From: Bacteroidales bacterium
GTDB taxonomy: Bacteria; Bacteroidota; Bacteroidia; Bacteroidales; UBA932
Reading direction: 5' to 3'
Length of the DNA: 64,000 nucleotides
Assembly: GCA_017415715.1 (NCBI GenBank)
Contig: JAFQFD010000020.1
Coordinates: forward strand, 46,139 to 110,138
The translations under genes were made by a program, and so were the position numbers. Each line of letters begins with the position of its first letter. Within the stretch, counting starts at the first letter, position 1. Of this stretch, positions 35,858-43,583 are shown piece after piece. The notes below the pieces were generated by a model. The model had not been told where the DNA came from. It saw only the letters and a list, made by a program, of their open reading frames with translations, and did no database searches.

Positions 35858-35970
35858 CATGCGCTTGTCTTCTGCGACTGTCTTGCTCTTAACTCTATAT
35901 GAGAGTGCGCAGACCTTTTCATTTAAGAAAATTACTCTCTCCTGAAAGCCGTGACCGCCAGGACCCTCGT

Positions 35971-36342
35971 TTACACATTATTTAATCGTGCTGCCGTAGC
36001 CTTTCGCCAGGTGCCTAACTGTTGGGAAATATCTGTCATAAGCTCTGAAATATTCGTCATCTTCTGGGTTGATATAGCCCCGTTTTCATTACAGAGGCGG
36101 AGATATGTGTTAAGCACGGTGAAGATCGTGAGGGCGCGGTCAATATACTTGACACGCTCCGCCATGGATCTTGTTTCGTAAGCATAAATGATTGCTGCGA
36201 TCATGTCAGTTGCACGATCCAGCGATTTCTCCCACAGAACCCGCCTCCATTTGACCGGCACATGGTCTGATAGATCGCACATCATCTGAATCAGTTTATA
36301 TGTGCTTACATACGCTTTTGCTGTTTTCTCAATCTCTGCCAT
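35971..36342 (-). CDS. avd: DGR accessory variability determinant (Avd)
   Basis: A 123-residue all-helical protein of the Avd / four-helix-bundle family. It sits where avd sits in BPP-1, between the target gene and the template repeat. Features: a basic-aromatic first helix (AKAYVSTYKLIQMM), VPVKWRRVLWEKSLDRATDM typical of the family, then ERVKYIDRALTIFTVLNTYLRLC and ISQQLGTWRKATAARLN. Avd forms a pentamer that binds RT and the template RNA and is needed for mutagenic homing. Not in the RT frame; 113 bp separate it from the TR. Confidence 0.85.
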   Translation of the reverse strand: MAEIEKTAKAYVSTYKLIQMMCDLSDHVPVKWRRVLWEKSLDRATDMIAAIIYAYETRSMAERVKYIDRALTIFTVLNTYLRLCNENGAISTQKMTNISELMTDISQQLGTWRKATAARLNNV

Positions 36343-36400
36343 AGGGCCACAAAGATACTGCTATATTGTCAGACTTTCCCAAAATCCTCAAAAAAAATCC

Positions 36401-36458
36401 GCTTCGCTCACCTTAAGGATGAGCGAAGCTTAAAGAGAAAAGGTCGTCGCTTCGCTCC
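36401..36458. promoter_or_regulatory. Hairpins downstream of VR1
   Basis: GCTTCGCTCA (36401-36410) pairs perfectly with TGAGCGAAGC (36420-36429). The second arm can instead pair with a further copy GCTTCGCTC (36450-36458). In BPP-1 a DNA hairpin just past the VR is needed for efficient target recognition. Here it starts 20 bp (second pairing) to 49 bp past the VR end, further than in BPP-1. It could also serve as a terminator for the target gene. Confidence 0.5.
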
Positions 36459-36465
36459 TCAAATC

Positions 36466-37623
36466 CTAATAATCAAAATGAAAAGCGGACACCGCACGCA
36501 CATAGTTAAGGTTGCTCCTAAGGCCGTAGTACGCGAAGCCATTGCTCAAACCGACGCCCCACGCACACCACTCGTCATATTGGGTGCTTGACCAGTACCA
36601 GTCTGTATCAATCAACGCAAACGAGTCGCCCCCGTTATTAGCCGCTTGCATAAGGGAGTTTATAGCCGTTTTATTAAGATAAATCAGATACAGTTGGCCT
36701 GCTGACGGCAAGAAACATTGGGCGCGATAGTCTGTGCTTCTATTGCCACAATAATCAGCAGCAGGGGCGGATTTGCAAACTGTAAGGATCTTCGCAGTGT
36801 TGAGGTTACCGTCATAATCCTTTCTTGCGCGCTCCACTGCATCATTCCAAACTGTACCCCAATCTCCATCAAATTTATCTGTTTCCGGGAAAATCAGTGC
36901 CATAGTCGGCAACGCCTTGCCATAGTCGCGATTTGAGCACCAAGGCATATAACCATCAGCCTTAGAATCTCGCTCAATAACAAATGATGCATCTGATGTT
37001 GCAACGAGTATTCCGTCATACCAAGCATCATCCAGCCCCTCCGCATCATCTGCGTCCCACAGCATAGCCTCTTCTTCACTCCAAAGATCTTCTATGAAAG
37101 ACTCCGTAACAAGTGGCACACCGCGCGATGTGCCGGTATCGCTATTATAATAGCAAGCTTGCCCAAACATCCACACCCCGATAGGGAAATTCCACAGTTC
37201 GATAGTCCTGCTTTCCTGGCAAGCCTCATAAGCGAACTGGAATGACGCAGCCATGCCGTCGAGCTTTGAAAATACTGTGTACTGGTAGCCTTTCAGCACC
37301 TCAAATGTCACTTCTCCGTTCTCATCCACCTCGTACTCCTGACGAGGCACAGATACCATAGGCACACCACCTATTGAAAACTGGTCAAGATATACCTTTG
37401 CGCCGGTCACATCCACGCGCGACTGTCCGTCATAGGCCTGTACCTTGACTGTCACGCGCTCGCTTTCCAGATTGCCGAGCGCCTCGATCACCTCGCCACT
37501 GGCATTGACCAGTGCGAGCATAGTTCCGCCGACCATGTCCGGCGTGATGCTTTTCGCAAGGACAGCATCTCTGATTGCCTCCGCAGTCTGGCGGAGCTCA
37601 GTTGTCTTAAATTCCTGTTTCAT
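36466..37623 (-). CDS. DGR target 1: C-type-lectin-fold tail protein
   Basis: A 385-residue protein. The first 45 residues are helical (TELRQTAEAIRDAVLAK); residues 55-130 look like an Ig-like strand domain (VTVKVQAYDGQSRVDVTGAKVYLDQ). From about 200 to the end is the formylglycine-enzyme/C-type lectin fold used by DGR targets: FLPSAGQLYLIYLNKT, DWYWSSTQYDEWCAWGVG, then the variable stretch ending NYVRAVSAFHFDY. VR1 covers the last 32 codons. Its place in the baseplate block suggests a receptor-binding or fibre-tip protein on the virion, so variation would shift host range. Avd follows on the same strand. Confidence 0.9.
   Translation of the reverse strand: MKQEFKTTELRQTAEAIRDAVLAKSITPDMVGGTMLALVNASGEVIEALGNLESERVTVKVQAYDGQSRVDVTGAKVYLDQFSIGGVPMVSVPRQEYEVDENGEVTFEVLKGYQYTVFSKLDGMAASFQFAYEACQESRTIELWNFPIGVWMFGQACYYNSDTGTSRGVPLVTESFIEDLWSEEEAMLWDADDAEGLDDAWYDGILVATSDASFVIERDSKADGYMPWCSNRDYGKALPTMALIFPETDKFDGDWGTVWNDAVERARKDYDGNLNTAKILTVCKSAPAADYCGNRSTDYRAQCFLPSAGQLYLIYLNKTAINSLMQAANNGGDSFALIDTDWYWSSTQYDEWCAWGVGLSNGFAYYGLRSNLNYVRAVSAFHFDY
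36478..36573 (-). repeat. Variable repeat 1 (VR1)
   Basis: 96 bp at the 3' end of target 1. Against the TR I count 21 differences, all at template adenines; the other 61 or so positions are identical. Differences lead to 16 or so changed codons in the stretch between WCAW and YVRAVS. The coding-strand 3' end (GTGCGGTGTCCG) is the probable initiation-of-homing region. Confidence 0.95.
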
Positions 37624-37625
37624 TG

Positions 37626-37985
37626 TTATGCAAACTGTGATGTAAACTCATTTGTAAATATGTTGGTGTGCTGGATAGGCTCAACAGGATCCGCAGAACC
37701 CATGATGTCAGCCAAGCCGTCATCCTCAGGGATAATCGTGATGAGCTCGGCGATAGTCCTTTCGTCCACCATAGCAGCAGGACAAATGCCATCTGCCGCA
37801 TATTCAGATACAACTTTCTTATCAAGCACATCCGCAAGCTCGTAAGCAAGCGACTGGCCGACCTCCAGTTCATCTGTGATCGACAGACCGTTTCGCTCAG
37901 CAAGGGCAAATACAGCCTCAAATGAGCCGCATTCCTGTAATGCTATGTCTGCCAGGCACTGCCTATGTTTTGCGATGGTCTTCAT
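37626..37985 (-). CDS. LysM-like tail protein (gpX type)
   Basis: A 119-residue protein. Residues 1-55 follow the tail protein X/LysM-like pattern: KHRQCLADIALQECGSFEAVFALAERNGLS and ELEVGQSLAY, a small domain that binds the tail end or glycan. The C-terminal half is acidic (ITIIPEDDGLADIMG). It is placed directly upstream of DGR target 1 with a 2-base gap, and its start codon overlaps the gp46-like stop by one base. Confidence 0.6.
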   Translation of the reverse strand: MKTIAKHRQCLADIALQECGSFEAVFALAERNGLSITDELEVGQSLAYELADVLDKKVVSEYAADGICPAAMVDERTIAELITIIPEDDGLADIMGSADPVEPIQHTNIFTNEFTSQFA

Positions 37986-38263
37986 TACTGAACCGTTATT
38001 GTATTGTCATCATCGTATGTTATTCGGGAAACTTCCACCCCAGCAGCGCGACACATCTGTTTAGCCTTAGCGCACCATAACCTGGAGGTGATACCGCCCT
38101 GCATCTTTGCAGCCTCGGCTCCAATCAGTGGCCGTTCCCGGAATTCCCCTCGTGCAGCCACCAGCGCGTGCTCAATCACCTGCTGTGATGTCTCGCCTAT
38201 GGCAAGGGTGCCGTCCTCTATAAGCAGATCCCCGGTCTGCACATCTATCAGTAAGCCTGTCAT
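37985..38263 (-). CDS. Baseplate wedge protein, gp46/GPW-gp25-like
   Basis: A 92-residue protein with the gp46/gp25 layout: GLLIDVQTGDLLIEDGTLAIG at the N-terminus, then TSQQVIEHALVAARGEFRERPLIGA. The family forms the inner wedge of contractile-tail baseplates, at the trigger for sheath contraction. Overlaps the next upstream gene by 4 bases (ATGA). Confidence 0.75.
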   Translation of the reverse strand: MTGLLIDVQTGDLLIEDGTLAIGETSQQVIEHALVAARGEFRERPLIGAEAAKMQGGITSRLWCAKAKQMCRAAGVEVSRITYDDDNTITVQ

Positions 38264-38466
38264 TCAAGTTTTCCGTTAATGGTTCCTGATTTGCCGTCCA
38301 CGCTTGCGGTACCAGTGACCGCTATATCTGAAACCATGCTGTGCAGGGTCTCTGCGATAGTCGCCGCTACTATCTTGGTAGCAGGGTTTGTTTCCGATGC
38401 TTCTGTAGCAATCTTGCTAAACCCGTCCATCAGCTGGCGAACATATTTGTCTTTATCGAATGCCAT
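38260..38466 (-). CDS. Small tail-operon protein, 68 residues
   Basis: An Ala/Thr-rich protein (VRQLMDGFSKIATEASETN, ATKIVAATIAETLHSM) that ends TASVDGKSGTINGKLE. It lies between the spike (gp45-like) and gp46-like genes and is coupled to the latter by an ATGA overlap. I do not recognise it; a small spike-tip or chaperone role is possible by position only. Confidence 0.55.
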   Translation of the reverse strand: MAFDKDKYVRQLMDGFSKIATEASETNPATKIVAATIAETLHSMVSDIAVTGTASVDGKSGTINGKLE

Positions 38467-38469
38467 TGC

Positions 38470-39066
38470 CTAATGCTTTATTTTGTCGTCCAATATCTGA
38501 CTAAAATTCTCCTTGTTTGCAAGATGAGGGGCCAAGGTACCCGCAAGGGATGCCTTGAATGTCGCCCCGCCATCCATCGGCGCTACAGGGGCCGAGGATA
38601 TTGCGTTGATGATTGCATCGATGCGTGCGGACATTGTATTGAGCTGCTTCTGCAATTCCTGGGCGTTGGCCATAACCTCGCTGCCTCCGTTAAATACCGT
38701 ATTCTTGCCATCAAATTCAACTGTTGAATCTTTGACCTTTATCTTTCCTGTTCCATCCTCAAATGACATCTCTGTGTCTCCGATCTTCACTAAGATCTTT
38801 GTCACTTCGCTCATCATCAGGACGGTTGCAACGCTTGGTGAAATAAAGCCCACCAGCACATAAGATCCGACAGCCGGGAATGATACGACGCCGTCCTCCT
38901 GTTCCTGGTTCGCCTGTAGGTTTACACCCAGCAGTGGGGCACCCTCATCGATGGGGGTGCATTCGATTGTGCGCATGTCCTCATCGACAGAATCCACTAC
39001 ACAGATCTTGTTATACATCTCTGTGCCGTTCTGGGCCATCAGCCGTATTGCGTTCCTTATATCCAT
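38470..39066 (-). CDS. Baseplate spike protein, gp45/gpV-like
   Basis: A 198-residue protein with the layout of Mu gp45: an N-terminal OB-fold type region (IRNAIRLMAQNGTEMYNKICVVDSVD, then VVSFPAVGSYVLVGFISPSVATVL) and repeated beta turns in the middle (MSFEDGTGKIKVKDSTVEFDGKN), the needle-like beta helix. The C-terminus is helical instead of ending in a metal-binding tip, so another protein may form the apex. It overlaps the gpD-like hub gene by one base. Confidence 0.75.
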   Translation of the reverse strand: MDIRNAIRLMAQNGTEMYNKICVVDSVDEDMRTIECTPIDEGAPLLGVNLQANQEQEDGVVSFPAVGSYVLVGFISPSVATVLMMSEVTKILVKIGDTEMSFEDGTGKIKVKDSTVEFDGKNTVFNGGSEVMANAQELQKQLNTMSARIDAIINAISSAPVAPMDGGATFKASLAGTLAPHLANKENFSQILDDKIKH

Positions 39067-40022
39067 TATTCTGCGACTCTTGCGCCCAGCGTGATCTCCT
39101 GTCGAAAACCGCTGGAGCCAAATGTTATCTTATTCTTTTCAACCTGGTACTTGCCTTTTTTTACTCCGTCAATCTTCATCCCGACAATATCAAGGCAATC
39201 CAAGAGCTTTGCCCCAAATGTCGTAAAGGATCCTGTCAGTCCGTCACGTTTCAGGCGTTCCAGTTCCTGCTTTCCCCATGCCTTTGCCTCTGATTCACTT
39301 TTGCCGTAGCAATGGAGGACGCGCTTCTCGCCTCCATTGTCACCGACTTCAACCTTTATCTTCTTGTTGTTTGGCTGGAGACTCACGACTTTCAGCTTTA
39401 TCTTTACATCTTCCGCTTTCTGTTCCTCCAGGCTTGAATCAGAAATAATGTTCACCCCGGTAGAGAAAACCTGCCTTATTCCCGCATTGTGGCTGAAAAG
39501 CACTCCGCAATAGAGAACCGGTTCCTCATCCTCCAGCCTTATGAAAGATCTGATGCTATTCTCTTTCAGATGTCCCAGAAGTTCCGCGACAGTTTCAACA
39601 TTAACTCTATACTGTCCCACATTCTGCTCGCCAAGCACCTTATATTTGATTGACAGGCCCTGATCTTTCAGAAGCGTCTCAATATCTACGGAAGCATAGG
39701 ATTTCTTTACAGCTGGCGCCTGCTTGAGCATAAACATCTCATCCTCGCATTTTATTGTCAGTGGGGCCTTGAATCCCAACTGTGTGACATAACCCTTGAA
39801 CACAAGCTGCAAATCATCGTCATAACCAAGCCAGACTGAAACCTTATCACCCCGCTTGATCGGGGTTGAGGATTCGCCCTGCCATTGGGTTTTCCGTGGG
39901 AGTGTCAGCGTACAGGTAGTGGTGAGCGCATCCATATCCCGCACGACTTCACATGCGGTGATCTTCTCGAACACCCAGGTTCTTGCACTCTTGATCTCTA
40001 CCTTTACACTCAGTTTTAACAT
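39066..40022 (-). CDS. Baseplate hub protein, gpD/gp44-like
   Basis: A 318-residue protein of the phage late-control gene D family. It has an N-terminal strand-rich barrel (CEVVRDMDALTTTCTLTLPRK, KRGDKVSVWLGYDDDLQLVFKGYVTQ), a middle with DIETLLKDQGLSIKYKV, and a C-terminal barrel (GSFTTFGAKLLDCLDIVGMK). It forms the hub on which the spike sits. There is no lysozyme domain. Confidence 0.75.
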   Translation of the reverse strand: MLKLSVKVEIKSARTWVFEKITACEVVRDMDALTTTCTLTLPRKTQWQGESSTPIKRGDKVSVWLGYDDDLQLVFKGYVTQLGFKAPLTIKCEDEMFMLKQAPAVKKSYASVDIETLLKDQGLSIKYKVLGEQNVGQYRVNVETVAELLGHLKENSIRSFIRLEDEEPVLYCGVLFSHNAGIRQVFSTGVNIISDSSLEEQKAEDVKIKLKVVSLQPNNKKIKVEVGDNGGEKRVLHCYGKSESEAKAWGKQELERLKRDGLTGSFTTFGAKLLDCLDIVGMKIDGVKKGKYQVEKNKITFGSSGFRQEITLGARVAE

Positions 40023-40047
40023 CGCTTAAACAGTGGTTAAACCCTTG

Positions 40048-40716
40048 TTAATAATCGGTTGATTGTATTACATAGTCGTCATCCGAAATGGCAGACACTT
40101 CCACCACCTGACGGTTTGCATAGGTCATCTGCTTCGCCGAGAACCCCGTCACCACCATCCTGTTCACCCCGAACAGATCCAGAAAGACACTGCTGACTTC
40201 CAATGCGGAATCCACTTCAAGAATCTCGCGCAAGACACCCATAGCCTTTTCCGGGTACTGATCTATTATCTCATTGTTGGAGTCCACCGCGATCAGTCCG
40301 ATGCTGATTGAAATCTGATAGTCCCCGTCTGTGATATATTCCTTTATCGTTCCCTTTCTGCCTACAAGCGCGGTCTTCACGATCTGCTTCTGCTTGTTTA
40401 TTGACACAGTGGCGTCATTTATCAATAAAACACCCTTATTCGGGACTTTTACCACAAGGTCGGTAAGAGTATAGCGTCCAAGCCAATAATCCTCGGATTT
40501 GGCCCATTTATCTTCCGCAAGCGATATGGCACGGCTGCCTGTTCCCGTTGATGATGGGAGCGCTGGGTATTTCGTTCCCTCCAGCCCATAATCATTGAAA
40601 AACTGATCATTCCTTTTCTGATCAGGATGGAACCGGTACAAAAGGGCCTTACCATGCTGAGCCCAGCCCGCTGCCACAAATGCAGCATCAACTATTTCAA
40701 GATTATAGTCCTTCAT
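40048..40716 (-). CDS. DUF6046-type tail protein
   Basis: A 222-residue protein like the DUF6046 proteins found next to tape-measure genes in Bacteroidota phages. The middle holds GVLLINDATVSINKQKQIVKTAL and GRKGTIKEYITDGDYQISISIGL; the end has GFSAKQMTYANRQVVEVSAISDDDY. The place between tape measure and hub is that of the Mu gpN/DNA-circulation protein, so a tail-tip connector role is likely. Its start overlaps the tape-measure stop by one base. Confidence 0.65.
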   Translation of the reverse strand: MKDYNLEIVDAAFVAAGWAQHGKALLYRFHPDQKRNDQFFNDYGLEGTKYPALPSSTGTGSRAISLAEDKWAKSEDYWLGRYTLTDLVVKVPNKGVLLINDATVSINKQKQIVKTALVGRKGTIKEYITDGDYQISISIGLIAVDSNNEIIDQYPEKAMGVLREILEVDSALEVSSVFLDLFGVNRMVVTGFSAKQMTYANRQVVEVSAISDDDYVIQSTDY

Positions 40717-42827
40717 CAGACGGCGTAGTTTATATCGTTAATGGCAGATACCAGAACTTCGGCCACCATGTCCTTGATCCGTTCCGCACTTTCCTGCATG
40801 TTGGTTGTCTCAATCGTGAAGTGATCCACCACTTTCTCAATGACTACATTGATGTTCTTTATGCGGTCAGCTTTCTCCGCCCCTCCACCGATTCCGCCAA
40901 GAGTACCGGCGATTGGGCTTGCAGCTGGGGCGATACTTGGATCCGGATCTTGGAGCCCGGATTCAAGGCCTTGCAGCATTTCAATGGTCGGGTCCTGCTC
41001 AACATCCGGCGTTTTCTCTTTCTCAATTTCTCTCTGATATGCATCTTTGAATGCGTTCGCTGCTGTCTTTCCGTAATTCGCGAATGATGCCCCAATCTTC
41101 TTCACTTCATCGCCAGCAGCACCCCACTGGAAAGTAACAACCTTGCCAATAACCTTTGCAATGCCGCTGATAACCTCCCATGCAAGCATGAAAGAGCCTT
41201 TGAATGTTTCCCAGATAAACGCCCCAACGCCCTTGATGACCCCTCTGAACTTCGCTGACACGTTCCAGAAATAGGTGAATAACGAGCCGATGGCTGCGAT
41301 AATAGCGATTATCCAACCAATCACAGGAATGTTCTTTATAGCGATCCCTACGGCCTTGCAAGCCGTAACGGCAGACACCTTGAAAGCAGTGAAGCTTGTG
41401 GTTGCAATGGTCGAGAATGTTGCCGATGCAGTTCCGCCTGTAACAAGGGAAAGGACATACGACCCCAGCGCCTTGATGCCCTGCATGAGCCCGACAGTCG
41501 CAAACCTCGCTGTCGCTATGGTGGCCTGCAAGATATTCCTTGCAAAACCCAATGACTGAACTTTGCCGACGGATAGATAACCATTGAACATCCCAAGCGT
41601 CACCCATGCCTTGGTTGCAGCCAGGCCTCTCATGCCGGTAGTTACCAGATTTATCAGAGGTATCAGCTGGGCCACAGGAATAAGGGACTGCGATATTACA
41701 GACACCCATATACCAAGGTCACCTGTAGCATTAAAGATGGAGATCTTGATGTCATCAAACCTGGTCTGAATCCTCGAAAGGCGTTCATTATAGGTTTCCA
41801 TGATGATCTCGCTCTGCTCGACAGCCGTATTCGTGCCGGTGATTGCTTCTGTCCAGGCATCAACCTGGTCTATACCTTGAACGAGAGCCGTGGCAGCTGC
41901 GGAGTTCTCGCGTCCGAAAAGTTTCGTAAAGAGCGCACTGTCAGACATTACCGCCTGCAATGGCCTCAGTCGTTCAGTCAAGCTCTTGGTCTTATCGGTG
42001 AGCAGGTTTATATCGACCCCGGCAGCAGTCAGTTCCTCCTTGACATCCTTTGGCAAGAAACGGCCCTGAGCGAGAATCGACATCACGTTTCGCAATGCGA
42101 CACCGCCCTCCGCGCCTTTCTTTCCGGCCTTATCAAGCACCTGTATGGCTGCGTTTGTCTCCGCAAATGAGACGCCCGCAGACTTAGCCATCATACCGCA
42201 CTGTTGCAGGGCCACCTGGATTGTCGGAAGCTCCGCAGATCCCTCCTTTCCGGCAGCTGCCATGATGTTCATCATTTCGGCCATCTTCCGGCTTGCCTCC
42301 ATAGGATCATCAAGCGAAATGCCGTACTGGTTCATGGCGGTAGTCAGAACAGTAGCAGCAGCCGTAGCATCGCCACCCATCGTCTTGCTCAGGATCGCAA
42401 TGTTACGGCCCATTTCCTGCATCGCAGCGGGGGTCTTAGCAAGTTCCGGCGACAACTGCGACAGAAGCAGCTTATATGATTCCACCGCCTGAGCAGCGGA
42501 ACCGCCGAACTCTTTTGCTGTAGCCCTCGCCTTGCTTTCAATATCCGCAAGAGCCTCACCCGTGACGCCCGAAATGGCTGAAAGGTCAGCCAAAGAAGCA
42601 TTGAGAGCTGCTCCTGGGGCAATCGTGTTTTGAAATGTCTGATTGAGATTTTCAATATACTGGGTCGCCTGGTTAAACTGGAAAAGCTTGTTCTGGAAGA
42701 TTTCAATTCCGGAGGTGGAATCCTTGATCTTCCTGTTCAGTTCATCGACATTTTCCGCGATATCAACGACAGCAGCACTACAGTTTCCTGTAATGTTGAA
42801 CGCATAATTGAAAGTATAATTGCTCAT
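40716..42827 (-). CDS. Tail tape-measure protein
   Basis: A 703-residue protein with the usual build: an N-terminal coiled coil (DELNRKIKDSTSGIEIFQNK), the TP901/PhageMin core with SGVTGEALADIESKARATAKEFG and EGGVALRNVMSIL, then several long hydrophobic helices (residues 370-560) and a Gly-rich hinge (IAGTLGGIGGGAEKAD). At one residue per about 1.5 angstrom it predicts a tail of about 105 nm. It is the longest tail gene and follows the frameshifted chaperone. Confidence 0.9.
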   Translation of the reverse strand: MSNYTFNYAFNITGNCSAAVVDIAENVDELNRKIKDSTSGIEIFQNKLFQFNQATQYIENLNQTFQNTIAPGAALNASLADLSAISGVTGEALADIESKARATAKEFGGSAAQAVESYKLLLSQLSPELAKTPAAMQEMGRNIAILSKTMGGDATAAATVLTTAMNQYGISLDDPMEASRKMAEMMNIMAAAGKEGSAELPTIQVALQQCGMMAKSAGVSFAETNAAIQVLDKAGKKGAEGGVALRNVMSILAQGRFLPKDVKEELTAAGVDINLLTDKTKSLTERLRPLQAVMSDSALFTKLFGRENSAAATALVQGIDQVDAWTEAITGTNTAVEQSEIIMETYNERLSRIQTRFDDIKISIFNATGDLGIWVSVISQSLIPVAQLIPLINLVTTGMRGLAATKAWVTLGMFNGYLSVGKVQSLGFARNILQATIATARFATVGLMQGIKALGSYVLSLVTGGTASATFSTIATTSFTAFKVSAVTACKAVGIAIKNIPVIGWIIAIIAAIGSLFTYFWNVSAKFRGVIKGVGAFIWETFKGSFMLAWEVISGIAKVIGKVVTFQWGAAGDEVKKIGASFANYGKTAANAFKDAYQREIEKEKTPDVEQDPTIEMLQGLESGLQDPDPSIAPAASPIAGTLGGIGGGAEKADRIKNINVVIEKVVDHFTIETTNMQESAERIKDMVAEVLVSAINDINYAV

Positions 42828-42877
42828 TGTGTGTCGATTGATAAAAAATGATTATATTTGCGAAAACATCAATCACC

Positions 42878-42976
42878 ATGTTAGGCACGATTTTAGGCAT
42901 ACTCTATACGATCGGTATCATTTCCGTCATTGCTTACGCTGTATGGCCGGAATGGTTCCGCAAGCATGAGTCCTAA
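42878..42976 (+). CDS. 32-residue membrane microprotein on the opposite strand
   Basis: An ATG at 42878 opens a 32-codon frame (MLGTILGILYTIGIIS, ending WFRKHES) with one membrane helix and a basic-polar end. Just upstream is TATATTTG (42853-42860), a perfect -7 box on the plus strand, with a TTG about 23 bp before it. It converges on the end of the frameshifted chaperone and overlaps its stop. It is the only plus-strand frame in the whole minus-strand tail block. The function is unknown. Confidence 0.4.
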   Translation: MLGTILGILYTIGIISVIAYAVWPEWFRKHES

Positions 42977-43191
42977 CCGTTCTGCGGACTAAATAGCCTC
43001 GAAAGTATCTTTGCGAGATTCACAAGCCTCGTGCGTTCAAGCCATGCCGCTTCCTGAAACATCATCGCCCACTGTTCATCCGATAGTGTGTCCGGGTCTA
43101 TCCCGAAATTCGCTCTGATGAGGGCACACCCTTTTGCGATTTCCCCGTCTTCATCTTCGTCCGACAGGTGGTGTGCCTCTACAAGTTTTTT
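42973..43191 (-). CDS. Tail assembly chaperone, -1 frameshift extension
   Basis: The chaperone stops at 43179-43181 right after a slippery A AAA AAC (43185-43191 on the minus strand). Slipping back one base opens a 71-codon frame (LVEAHHLSDEDEDGE ... ILSRLFSPQNG) that ends at 42973. It has no start codon of its own at the right place. Long-tailed phages make a G-GT pair of chaperones this way; the longer form helps to load the tape measure. Confidence 0.8.
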   Translation of the reverse strand, partial: KKLVEAHHLSDEDEDGEIAKGCALIRANFGIDPDTLSDEQWAMMFQEAAWLERTRLVNLAKILSRLFSPQNG

Positions 43192-43523
43192 AGCGTTCCC
43201 AGATAACGTCCGAACAAAGAACCAAGGGCCTGCATCGCTGCCATCTTATAGAGGGCGTCAGTCTTAAGGGCCTCAGATCCTCCGAGCCAGCAGTTATCAA
43301 AAATCACCTCGCTTGCCTTGACCTCATTTGTCTTGCTGAGCGCACTGACCGCGTGCATTGTCTTCATGTCCGGACGACGGAAATATCCCACATGGTCCTC
43401 TTTGGTCTCATCGTCAGGGATGACAATCTCTGAAACCCTGCCATGCTGATTTTTCCACGCCTGTATCATCTCGGCTGATACACCGCCGTTAATTACCTTG
43501 TTTGTGTTCTCCTTGTTATTCAT
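43179..43523 (-). CDS. Tail assembly chaperone (short form)
   Basis: A 114-residue protein between the tube and tape-measure genes, as expected of lambda gpG or Mu gp41. Features: VSEIVIPDDETKEDHVGYFRRPDMKTM, then KASEVIFDNCWLGG, a pattern common to these chaperones (K-G--L---CW-GG). It ends YLGTLKNL-stop immediately at a slippery heptamer, giving a short and a long product. Confidence 0.8.
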   Translation of the reverse strand: MNNKENTNKVINGGVSAEMIQAWKNQHGRVSEIVIPDDETKEDHVGYFRRPDMKTMHAVSALSKTNEVKASEVIFDNCWLGGSEALKTDALYKMAAMQALGSLFGRYLGTLKNL

Positions 43524-43583
43524 ATATCTGCTCTAAATAAAAAGTCAGGACGGGCGAAACACCCGCCCCGATGATTAAACATA

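Noticed and set aside
35756-35860. Asn-rich N-terminal extension of the reverse transcriptase
   Set aside because: It is the template repeat read as protein; the Asn runs come from adenine-rich template codons, and the RT proper can start at 35755.
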